DNA from: Bradyrhizobium sp. 170
Lineage (GTDB): Bacteria; Pseudomonadota; Alphaproteobacteria; Rhizobiales; Xanthobacteraceae
Reading direction: 5' to 3'
Length of the DNA: 64,000 bases
Assembly (NCBI RefSeq): GCF_023101085.1
Contig: NZ_CP064703.1
Coordinates: 8,902,501 to 8,966,500 of the forward strand
Below are positions 35,020 to 42,192 of this stretch, in pieces. The position numbers were made by a program, and so were the translations under genes. The notes below the pieces were generated by a model. The model searched no databases. It saw nothing but the letters and a program-made list of their open reading frames with translations, and was not told the origin of the DNA. The stretch's first letter is position 1. Every line of letters begins with the position of its first letter.

Positions 35020-36207
35020 GTGACGACATCGACGCCCGAACTCCGCCGCCGCAGGCAACGGCGCTTCTCGCTGAACCGCCAGCAGATCATTGGCCTGCTC
35101 TGGCAGATCGTGGTGGTCGGGATCGCGGTCGCGATCGTCGCCTTCCTGTGGTCGAACGCCCTGCACAATCTGTCGGTACGCCGGATTTCGACCGGTTTTG
35201 CCTTTCTCGGCCGCGAAGCCGGGATGCCGATCGCGGACACCTGGCTCGCCTACAGCCCTAGGGATCCTTACGTCCGCGCCTTCATCGTCGGCATCGTCAA
35301 TACGCTCCGCGTCGCTATCATCGGCATCGTGCTGGCGACCGTGATCGGCACGCTGATCGGCATCGCGCGGCTGTCGTCGAACTGGCTGCTGTCGCGGCTC
35401 GCCGCCATCTATGTCGAACTGCTGCGCGACATTCCCCTGCTGCTGCAATTGTTGTTCTGGTACGTGCTGATGCAGGGCCTGCCGGCGGCGCGCGCCGCAT
35501 GGAAGCCGATCGAGGGCGTGTTTCTTTCAAACCGAGGGCTGGTGCTTCCATCAGTACCGATCGCGGAAGCAAACCTCTGGGTGATCGCGGCCGTCGTCGC
35601 CGGACTGATCGCGCTCTACGTGCTGCGGCGGCAATTGATGGCGCGGCAGATGGCGGACGGCAAGGTGCGGCATCTCTGGCCGTACGCGTTGGCCTTGCTC
35701 GTGGGATTGCCTGCGCTGGTGTCGTTTGCCCTCGGCGCTTCCTGGACCGTCACGATGCCGGAGCTGCGCGGCTTTAATTTCGTCGGCGGGCTGACGCTGG
35801 CGCCGGAATATTTTGCACTGCTGATCGCGCTCGTCACCTATACATCGGCCTTCATCGCCGAGATCGTCCGCAGCGGCATCCAGGCCGTTCCCAGGGGACA
35901 ATGGGATGCAGCCAACGCGCTCGGCCTGCGCCGGAGTTTTGTGCTTCAACGCATCGTGCTGCCGCAGGCGTTGCGCGTCATCATTCCGCCGATGACCAGC
36001 CAGTACCTCAACCTCACCAAGAATTCCTCGCTTGCCGTCGCGGTCGGCTACCAGGACGTGGTGTCGATCGCCAACACGACGCTGAACCAGACCGGTCAGG
36101 CCATCGAAGCCATCGCGCTCATCATGATGGTGTTCCTGACCATCAGCCTTGGCATCAGCCTGTTCATGAACTGGTACAATGCGCGCATCGCGCTGGTGGA
36201 GCGCTGA
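35020..36207 (+). CDS. AapQ-like amino-acid ABC transporter permease
   Basis: 395 residues from a GTG with AGAAGGAT about nine bases upstream; ATGs at 34945 and 34981 would give unconserved extensions. Length matches AapQ (about 400). The long first periplasmic loop and the second half with EIVRSGIQAVPRGQWDAANALGL, the EAA loop that contacts the ATPase, are typical. Eight or so membrane helices are visible. It is followed after 4 bases by the AapM-like gene, forming an inner-membrane heterodimer. Confidence 0.9.
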   Translation: MTTSTPELRRRRQRRFSLNRQQIIGLLWQIVVVGIAVAIVAFLWSNALHNLSVRRISTGFAFLGREAGMPIADTWLAYSPRDPYVRAFIVGIVNTLRVAIIGIVLATVIGTLIGIARLSSNWLLSRLAAIYVELLRDIPLLLQLLFWYVLMQGLPAARAAWKPIEGVFLSNRGLVLPSVPIAEANLWVIAAVVAGLIALYVLRRQLMARQMADGKVRHLWPYALALLVGLPALVSFALGASWTVTMPELRGFNFVGGLTLAPEYFALLIALVTYTSAFIAEIVRSGIQAVPRGQWDAANALGLRRSFVLQRIVLPQALRVIIPPMTSQYLNLTKNSSLAVAVGYQDVVSIANTTLNQTGQAIEAIALIMMVFLTISLGISLFMNWYNARIALVER

Positions 36208-36211
36208 TCCC

Positions 36212-37333
36212 ATGACGTCAATTACAGATGCGCCGGAAAATCCGCTGCCATTCAACCGCGCGCGATCACGCAAGGTCCCGGGCGGACGCATCGTCCGCTG
36301 GCTGCGCGCCAACCTGTTCGCCTCGGTCACGTCCTCGGTCATCTCCGTGCTCCTGATAGCGCTGCTCGGCAAGGCGCTGGTGAGCCTCGTGCAATGGGGC
36401 TACTGGAATGCGATCTGGTCGGTGCCCGGCGACCAGACCGGCGCCTGCCGGTCGATCCGAGGGCTCGGCGCGTGCTGGGCCGTGATCCCCGAGAAATATC
36501 GCTTCATCCTGTTCGGCACCTATCCGTTCAGCGAGCAATGGCGACCGGCGCTGGTGTGCCTGACATTCATTGCGCTGTTCTATGTATCGAGCCGGCGGAG
36601 CTGGTGGCGCGCGGAACTGGTGGCGGTGTGGGCGGCCGCGCTGGTGCTGATCGGCGTCCTGATGTGGGGCGGCATCTTCGGATTGACCTACGTGTCGCAG
36701 GACCGCTGGGGCGGGCTGCCGGTGACGCTGATCCTTGCGACGTTCGGGCTCGCCTTCGGCTTTCCGCTCGGCATCGTCGTGGCGCTGGGCCGCCGCTCGA
36801 AACTTCCTGCGATACGTTCGCTCTGCGTGCTCTATGTCGAACTGATCCGCGGCGTTCCCTTGATCAGCCTGTTGTTCATGGCCAGCGTCATGTTTCCGCT
36901 GTTCATGCCCGACGGCGTCAATATCGATAAATTGCTGCGGGCGCAGATCGCATTCGTGCTGTACGCCGGCGCCTATCTCGCCGAAGTCGTCCGCGGCGGC
37001 CTGCAGGCCGTACCCAGAGGGCAACACGACGCCGCCGACGCGCTCGGCCTGACTTACTGGAAGAAGAACGGCCTGATCATCCTGCCGCAGGCGATCCGCC
37101 ACGTGATCCCGCCGCTGGTGAACACGTTCATCGCCTTCTTCAAGGATACCAGCCTGGTGCTGATCATCGGCATCCTCGACCTGCTGACGACGGCGAAGAC
37201 GTCGATCATCGATCCCGCCTGGCAGTCCTTCAGCGTCGAGGTCTATATATTCGTCGGCCTGATCTATTTCGTCTTCTGCTTCGCGATGTCGCGCTACAGC
37301 CGGCATCTGGAGGCGCAGGCACGGCCGGGGTGA
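36212..37333 (+). CDS. AapM-like amino-acid ABC transporter permease
   Basis: 373 residues from MTSITDAPENPLPF. It contains the AapM-type inner loop around 'GDQTGACRSIRGLGACWAVIPEKYRFILFGTYPF' (given here only as positions ~77-110) and the EAA loop EVVRGGLQAVPRGQHDAADALGL. It would pair with the upstream permease. In rhizobial aap operons an aapP ATPase gene follows; here the plus-strand unit ends and a convergent hypothetical gene begins, so the ATPase must come from elsewhere. Confidence 0.9.
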   Translation: MTSITDAPENPLPFNRARSRKVPGGRIVRWLRANLFASVTSSVISVLLIALLGKALVSLVQWGYWNAIWSVPGDQTGACRSIRGLGACWAVIPEKYRFILFGTYPFSEQWRPALVCLTFIALFYVSSRRSWWRAELVAVWAAALVLIGVLMWGGIFGLTYVSQDRWGGLPVTLILATFGLAFGFPLGIVVALGRRSKLPAIRSLCVLYVELIRGVPLISLLFMASVMFPLFMPDGVNIDKLLRAQIAFVLYAGAYLAEVVRGGLQAVPRGQHDAADALGLTYWKKNGLIILPQAIRHVIPPLVNTFIAFFKDTSLVLIIGILDLLTTAKTSIIDPAWQSFSVEVYIFVGLIYFVFCFAMSRYSRHLEAQARPG

Positions 37334-37353
37334 CGGGCGATATCGATGGCGCG

Positions 37354-37746
37354 TCAGCGTCGCCGGGTCTTGAAGCGATGACCGACGACGATCAGCGCCG
37401 CACGCGGGCGCTCGGCGCTCTCGCCGCCCTCCGGTTGGCGCGGTCCGGCTTCAGCCAGCCGGTTGTCCTGCGTCACCGCCTCGAGCGCACGCAGGAAATC
37501 CCGCCCCTCGGCCGTGATTTGCCAACCGTCGCCATCGCAAAGCACATGGCCTCTGGCGAGAATATCGATTGGCCCAACCCGACCCGAGAGACGTCTCATC
37601 CGCGCGCTCCACTCGGGACCGCTGGTGGCGAGAATGGCAATGTCTCTCTTGAGTGAAGCTGTCGTCGCTCTGCCGCTGCCGTGACTGGTCAAAACTTTTA
37701 GAATAGCAACCTGTATGCTCACACCCTGCGCCTCGGACCGCCACAC
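37354..37746 (-). CDS. Hypothetical protein, possibly winged-helix
   Basis: 130 residues from a GTG at 37746, or 122 from a GTG at 37722; neither has a well-spaced ribosome binding site. The middle contains a helix-turn-helix-like run (LKRDIAILATSGPEWSARMRRLSGRVG) and a strand pair (GHVLCDGDGWQITAEGRDFLRALE) that resembles a wing. The C-terminal 30 residues are Arg-rich. No family name is certain. It converges with the permease operon. Confidence 0.55.
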   Translation of the reverse strand: MWRSEAQGVSIQVAILKVLTSHGSGRATTASLKRDIAILATSGPEWSARMRRLSGRVGPIDILARGHVLCDGDGWQITAEGRDFLRALEAVTQDNRLAEAGPRQPEGGESAERPRAALIVVGHRFKTRRR

Positions 37747-37932
37747 GCTTCTTGTTGTTCTGGCAGTCGGTGGGCTCTGAATATTTCGTTGCGGGGGCAG
37801 ACGTCCACTGGCCGCGGACAGTTATCCGCAGACTTGAGGCATGCGCGCCTTCTCCTGGCTGGCGCAGGAGCGCGAGACGAGGCCAGCAATTCCACCGCGC
37901 GGCATAACAGCTGGCCAGAAAGCCGATGCGAG

Positions 37933-38292
37933 CTACACTTTCACCAGGCTTTCGAAGCCGCCATAGATCATCCGCTTGCCGTCGAACGGCGGCGATTTCG
38001 GATCCATCATCGCGTTGAGCCGCGGGTCCGCCATCACCTTGGCATTGATCTTGTCGCGCTGGGCGCGCGACTTGTAGGTGATCCAGGAGAATATCACGGT
38101 CTCGCCCGGCTTGAGCTTGACGCTGCGCGGGAAGGACGTGAGCTTGCCGACCTTGACGTCGTCGGCGACCCATTCGCGGTAATCAAGCGCGCCGTATTCA
38201 CGCCAGAGCTTGCCACACTTCTTTGATAGCGCCGCGTATTCCGCGAGCTTTTTCTTCGGCACGGCAACGATGAAGCCGTCGACGTAAGGCAT
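37933..38292 (-). CDS. DUF1428 (YbaA-like) family protein
   Basis: 119 residues. Whole-length match to the DUF1428 pattern: YVDGFIVAVPKKKLAEY, then EYGALDYREWVADDV, 'FSWITYKSRAQRDKINAKVMADPR' (here as the family's central helix) and KRMIYGGFESLV. These are small cytosolic ferredoxin-like-fold proteins of unknown function. Same strand and downstream of the ArsR-SRPBCC-DUF899 group; a repeat lies between. Confidence 0.9.
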   Translation of the reverse strand: MPYVDGFIVAVPKKKLAEYAALSKKCGKLWREYGALDYREWVADDVKVGKLTSFPRSVKLKPGETVIFSWITYKSRAQRDKINAKVMADPRLNAMMDPKSPPFDGKRMIYGGFESLVKV

Positions 38293-38317
38293 GGGGAATT
38301 TTCCTCTTGTTCTCCGG

Positions 38318-38394
38318 CGTCGTTGCGAGCGTAGCGAAGCAATCCACCTTTTCTTTGCGGCCCGATGGATTGCTTCGCTACGCTCGCAATGACG
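38318..38394. repeat. Palindromic intergenic repeat (GTTGCGAGC...GCTCGCAATGAC family)
   Basis: Arms GCGAGCGTAGCGAAGCAATC and its reverse complement GATTGCTTCGCTACGCTCGC, each 20 bases and perfect, enclose a 28-base loop. This is the most regular copy of the family in the window and sits between the DUF899 and DUF1428 genes, where it could attenuate the transcript. Confidence 0.85.
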
Positions 38395-38405
38395 GCCAGG
38401 CGATT

Positions 38406-39140
38406 TTAGCTATGGCAACAAGATGCCTGAATCGGCGACGACTGGTATTGGTCACGTAGCCGCACCCAGTCCATCGGATATGGCAGGCCTTCCTCATGAC
38501 GCCCGAGCGGGGTCAGGTCGAGGTAATGATAGGCGGCGTTCATCATGTCGAGGCCGCGCGAGTAGCAGGAATAGGTGTGGAAGATGTTTCCGGCCTCGTC
38601 GCGATAGAACACGCTGATTCCGGGCGCTTCCTCGCTGCCGAAGGGCGTGGTTCCGAAATTGTAGTTGCCGCCTCTCTCGATTTGCTCCGGCGTGAACGAA
38701 ACGCCGTAGTCGTAATTGAACGCGTTTGCGCCTGATGACAGCCAGTCGAAGGTCCAGCCCATCCGCTGCTTGAAGGCGGCAAGCTTTGGCAGCGGCGCGC
38801 GCGAGATCGCGACCATCGCGGTGTCGCGCGCGGCAAGATGCGGGATCATGCGTTCGAAGCCATCGGCCCAGAACGAGCAACTCTTGCAGGCCTCGTTCCA
38901 ATCGGGCGCGAACATGACATGCTGCACCACCAGCTGGCTGCGTCCCTTGAACAGGTGAACCAGCGACACCTTGCCGTCGGGCCCGTCGAACAGGTAATCC
39001 TTGTCGACCTTGACCCATGGCAGCGCACGGCGCTCTTCGTTCAGGCGCTCGCGCGCTTTGGTGTATTCCTTCTCACGCGCAAGGTGGGCCTTGCGGGCGG
39101 CGATCCACTCCTCGCGGGAGACGATGGTGTGCGGCTGCAT
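38406..39140 (-). CDS. DUF899 family thioredoxin-fold protein
   Basis: 244 residues from the ATG at 39140 (AGGAG seven bases upstream). The family's thioredoxin-like core is clear: LVHLFKGRSQLVVQHVMFAPDW, then CKSCSFWADGF with two cysteines in a C-x-x-C spacing, MVAISRAPLPKLAAFKQRMGW, and a C-terminal domain with 'GISVFYRDEAGNIFHTYSCYSRGLD'-type residues (positions ~180-205). Often found next to ArsR/SRPBCC genes. It follows the SRPBCC gene by 14 bp, so is co-transcribed. Confidence 0.9.
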   Translation of the reverse strand: MQPHTIVSREEWIAARKAHLAREKEYTKARERLNEERRALPWVKVDKDYLFDGPDGKVSLVHLFKGRSQLVVQHVMFAPDWNEACKSCSFWADGFERMIPHLAARDTAMVAISRAPLPKLAAFKQRMGWTFDWLSSGANAFNYDYGVSFTPEQIERGGNYNFGTTPFGSEEAPGISVFYRDEAGNIFHTYSCYSRGLDMMNAAYHYLDLTPLGRHEEGLPYPMDWVRLRDQYQSSPIQASCCHS

Positions 39141-39154
39141 GGGGGCTCCTGTGT

Positions 39155-39646
39155 TCAGGCCAAGTAGCTTTCCAGGTAGTTTTCGAGTTTGGCCAGAAGT
39201 TCCGTCCATCCGCGCTCGTGATTGTCGCGTGCCGTCGCATCGGCGAACTGTTCGTGAAGGAAAGTGAGCAGCGTGCCGCTGCCTTCCGGCTTCATCGAAA
39301 TCGTCACCAGCGATTCCCGCTCCGGCGTGGAATGCCAGGCCCAGCTGAAAACCAGCCGCTGGTTCGGCACGACCTCGCGATAGACGCCGCCGACCTCGTT
39401 AAATGTCCCCTTGGCGTTGAAGCTGATGCGGTAGCGGCCGCCGACGCGCAGATCGATGTCGGCCTTGACCGAGCCTTCCTCGACCGATCCGGGCCCGAAC
39501 CATTGCACTAGCTTTTGCGGGTCGGCCCACGCGGCGTAGACTTTTTCGGGCGCCGCGTTGAACCGGCGCTTGAGCGTGAGGCTGGGGCGCTCGGCGGGCT
39601 CGGCATCGCGGGCGCTTGACTTGATAGGGCTTGACTGGGTGGCCAT
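39155..39646 (-). CDS. SRPBCC (AHSA1-like) domain protein
   Basis: 163 residues from MATQSSP with GGAAGA upstream. The START/Bet v1-like fold of activator-of-Hsp90-like proteins is recognised by 'RRFNAAPEKVYAAWADPQKL', a central strand series (GGRYRISFNAKGTFNEVGGVY) and the C-terminal helix GWTELLAKLENYLES. Such proteins bind hydrophobic ligands. Its first 139 bp overlap the 3' part of the ArsR gene in another frame, giving tight translational coupling. Confidence 0.88.
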   Translation of the reverse strand: MATQSSPIKSSARDAEPAERPSLTLKRRFNAAPEKVYAAWADPQKLVQWFGPGSVEEGSVKADIDLRVGGRYRISFNAKGTFNEVGGVYREVVPNQRLVFSWAWHSTPERESLVTISMKPEGSGTLLTFLHEQFADATARDNHERGWTELLAKLENYLESYLA

Positions 39647-39975
39647 GGGTCTTCCTCCACAAAAGCGGCAAGGCGGTCGAGAGCGTCGGACCAGAAGCGC
39701 TGGTAGCGATTGAGCCAGTCCATCGCCTGCTCCATCGGCTGGGCGGTCAACCGGCACGCGACCGTGCGGCCGGTCTTTTCGCGCGCGATCAGGCCGGCGT
39801 CCGACAACACATCGAGGTGCTTCATGATCGCGGGCAGCGACATCGAAAACGGCTGCGCCAGCTCGCTGACCGAAAGGCTTTCGCGGTCGCCGAGCCGCGC
39901 CAGCAGCGCGCGACGGGTCGGATCGGCAAGCGCGGCAAAGGTACGGTCCAGAACTTGCTCTTGATACTTAACCAT
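39508..39975 (-). CDS. ArsR family transcriptional regulator
   Basis: 155 residues. Residues 1-105 are a canonical winged helix: RTFAALADPTRRALLARLG, SVSELAQPFSMSLPAIMKHLDVLSDAGLI, REKTGRTVACRLT. No metal-binding CVC motif is seen, so it is the ligand-independent or organic-ligand type found with SRPBCC genes. Residues ~110-155 (Pro/Ser/Arg-rich) are encoded in the overlap with the SRPBCC gene and probably unstructured. The start codon lies inside a 24-bp palindrome, suggesting autorepression. Confidence 0.88.
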   Translation of the reverse strand: MVKYQEQVLDRTFAALADPTRRALLARLGDRESLSVSELAQPFSMSLPAIMKHLDVLSDAGLIAREKTGRTVACRLTAQPMEQAMDWLNRYQRFWSDALDRLAAFVEEDPWPPSQALSSQAPAMPSPPSAPASRSSAGSTRRPKKSTPRGPTRKS

Positions 39976-39987
39976 ATGGTTTAGTAT
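39964..39987. promoter_or_regulatory. Palindrome over the arsR start codon, candidate operator
   Basis: A 24-bp near-perfect palindrome with one mismatch pair. The centre AACCATATGGTT is perfect, and the outer arms are ATACTT on one side and AGTAT on the other. It covers the arsR ATG. ArsR proteins bind 12-2-12 or similar palindromes, so this is the likely site of autoregulation. Binding is inference. Confidence 0.6.
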
Positions 39988-40130
39988 AGACGCAAAAGAA
40001 ACGCCGTCAAGCCGGCGTCTGCATCACGAAGTCGGGAGTGGGCAACGAAGACGCGGATGGCCGGATCATTCAGCGCAAATAGCTTTCGCGCGTCAGTCCG
40101 GCCATCCCGGGAAGAATTCGCGAGCCCCGA

Positions 40131-40385
40131 TCAATAATCCCGATAAACCCGCATCCGCCGCTGCTCTCCGAAGGCAACGCGCGGATTGACATTGCAGTAG
40201 AGCGCCCGTCCGGACGCCGACGCCATGCACTGGCCATAGCTGCTGTAGGAGCAGTCGCCGGGGATGCCGATTCCCCGGCCCTGGAGGCAATAGGGATAAT
40301 CGTACGCCGCCGCCGGCGAGCTGCCGGCCACGGTAGCGACTGTCGCTGCCGACAGTGCCAATATCGCTAACATTGCATTGCGCAT
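40131..40385 (-). CDS. DUF3551 family secreted protein
   Basis: 84 residues: signal peptide ~1-27 (ending SPAAA), then YDYPYCLQGRG, CSYSSYGQCMASASGR and a tail ending VYRDY. Four cysteines and the 'YPYC' motif are typical of this family, which is largely restricted to Bradyrhizobium relatives. Exported to the periplasm; function unknown. Confidence 0.9.
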   Translation of the reverse strand: MRNAMLAILALSAATVATVAGSSPAAAYDYPYCLQGRGIGIPGDCSYSSYGQCMASASGRALYCNVNPRVAFGEQRRMRVYRDY

Positions 40386-40468
40386 CTTCGATCTCCTTCA
40401 CGTGACGCAAAAGCCGGGTTGCCTTTTCGATAAAACACCGCGACCGAGCCAATGTTCCGTGATGTAGA

Positions 40469-41446
40469 TCACTGCACCTTTTCGACCTTGGCTTCCTCGA
40501 TCACCTTCTTCCACTTGTCGGTTTCGGCCACGATCATCGCGCCGAACGCTTCAGGTGTGCCGATCAGCGGCTCGCCGCCGAGGTCAAGCAGACGCGCCTT
40601 GATCGCCGGCTCGGCGAGCACCGCGTTGATCTCCTTGTTCAGCTTCTCGATGATCGCCTTCGGCGTGTTCTTCGGCGCTCCCACGCCAAACAGCGCGCTC
40701 GCCTCGTAGCCCGGGATGGTGTCGGCGAGGACCGGCACGTCAGGCAACAGTGGCGACCGCGCGGTACCAGTGACCGCCAGCGCCCGCACCGAACCGGCGC
40801 GGACATGCTGGAGAATCGAGGGCATGTTGTCGAAGATCAACTGAACCTGACCGCCCAGCAGATCGGTGATCGCCGGCGCGGCGCCGCGATAGGGCACGTG
40901 CTGCATCTTGGCGCCGGACATCGCCATGAACATTTCGCCGGACAGATGCACCGACGTGCCATTGCCCGACGACGCCAGGTTGACCTTGCCGGGATTGGCT
41001 TTCACATAGGCGATGAACTCCGCGGCCGTCTTCGCCGGCACGTTGTTATTGACCGTCATCACGTTCGGCACGCGGTTGAACGCTGCGATCGGCGCAATAT
41101 CGCGAATCACGTTGAATTTCAGATTGGCGTAGAGCGAGGCGTTGATGTAGTTCGCCGGATTGACGAACAGCAGGGTATAGCCATCGGGCTCGGCGTTGAT
41201 GACGGATTCGGTGGCGATATTGTTGCCGGCGCCGGGCTTGTTCTCGATCACAAATTGCTGGCCCAGCCGTTCGGAGAGCCGCTGGCCGAGCAGCCGCGCG
41301 ATAATATCGGTCGCACCGCCCGGTGGATATCCGACGACCCATTTCACCGGGCGAGTTGGGTAATCCTGCGCCGAAACGCTGCCGATCGAAGCGGCAGTGG
41401 AAAGACCGATGACGGCCAGGCAAATCGCGGTGCGACGTGAAATCAT
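40469..41446 (-). CDS. Tripartite tricarboxylate transporter substrate-binding protein (TctC/Bug family)
   Basis: 325 residues from MISRRTAIC with AGGAGA upstream (the frame stays open far beyond). Signal peptide ~1-26. Family marks: YPTRPVKWVVGYPPGGATDIIARLL, VENKPGAGNNIATESV, YRGAAPAITDLLGGQVQLIFDN and PLLPDVPVLADTIPGYE. No tctA/tctB membrane genes are next to it, so it is an orphan periplasmic receptor, as is usual for the large Bug family. Ligand unknown. Divergent from the VOC gene. Confidence 0.92.
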   Translation of the reverse strand: MISRRTAICLAVIGLSTAASIGSVSAQDYPTRPVKWVVGYPPGGATDIIARLLGQRLSERLGQQFVIENKPGAGNNIATESVINAEPDGYTLLFVNPANYINASLYANLKFNVIRDIAPIAAFNRVPNVMTVNNNVPAKTAAEFIAYVKANPGKVNLASSGNGTSVHLSGEMFMAMSGAKMQHVPYRGAAPAITDLLGGQVQLIFDNMPSILQHVRAGSVRALAVTGTARSPLLPDVPVLADTIPGYEASALFGVGAPKNTPKAIIEKLNKEINAVLAEPAIKARLLDLGGEPLIGTPEAFGAMIVAETDKWKKVIEEAKVEKVQ

Positions 41447-41597
41447 AAAACTTCTCCTTGGAGGCCGGGATTCAGAGCCCAGTCCGTTTCTATTGAGGCG
41501 CGGCACTATTGAACCGAACGCGGCCCGCGTTGTAACAAACAAAGTCAGGTGCGGCCAGTGCGACCCGATGCTTCCGACCGCGACGAAAGGATAAGAC

Positions 41598-42017
41598 ATG
41601 TCTGTCAGGGTTAACGCGCTCGACCACCTCGTCATCAATGTGTCCGACGTAGCGCGTTCCACCGAGTGGTACCGGAAGATTCTCGGCATGGAGGTCAAGG
41701 TATTCGATCCGGGTGCGGGCAAAACGCCGCGGACTTCGCTGGTGTTCGGTAACCAGAAGATCAACGTGCGGCCGCGCGATGCCGACAAGGTCGAATGGTT
41801 CACGGCCAACCACGAAACCGCAGGAAGCGACGACCTGTGCTTCCTGACGTCAAGCACGCCGGACGAAGTGGTGGCGCATCTGAAGGCAAACGGCGTCGCA
41901 ATCGAGGAAGGCCCGGTCGCCAAACAGGGCGCCCGCGGCGCGCTGCGCTCGGTCTATTGCCGGGATCCCGATGGGAGCCTGATCGAGATTTCGTCGTATG
42001 AGGATGGCGGGGGCTAG
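41598..42017 (+). CDS. VOC family (glyoxalase/dioxygenase-like) protein
   Basis: 139 residues with AAAGGA before the ATG. Two paired beta-alpha-beta-beta-beta modules are visible: ALDHLVINVSDVARSTEWYRKILGM (metal-ligand His at the start) and DDLCFLTSSTPDEVVAHLKANG, ending RSVYCRDPDGSLIEISSYE with the terminal metal-ligand Glu. A single-domain metal-dependent enzyme of unknown substrate. A long palindrome follows the stop. Confidence 0.88.
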   Translation: MSVRVNALDHLVINVSDVARSTEWYRKILGMEVKVFDPGAGKTPRTSLVFGNQKINVRPRDADKVEWFTANHETAGSDDLCFLTSSTPDEVVAHLKANGVAIEEGPVAKQGARGALRSVYCRDPDGSLIEISSYEDGGG

Positions 42018-42028
42018 CCCGTCTCCCT

Positions 42029-42089
42029 CCCCGTCATTGTGAGCCAACGGGTCGCGCGAATGCGCGCCCGTTGGCTCACAATGACGGGG
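42029..42089. repeat. Perfect 23-bp inverted repeat element
   Basis: Arms CCCCGTCATTGTGAGCC (42029 onward, 23 bases) and their exact reverse complement ending at 42089 flank a 15-base loop that is itself palindromic (GCGCGAATGCGC). The sequence is the outer part of the GTCATTGCGAGCC family; the same outer arm opens the compound element at 47125. It may end the VOC transcript. Confidence 0.85.
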
Positions 42090-42192
42090 AGAGACGACCT
42101 CCAACTACCGATTTGCCCATTGCGCCGTCCAATGGCAGAACTAGTCCCAAGCAAAAATCAAGGCAGCCGATAGAGCTGCACGGGAGGAATTC

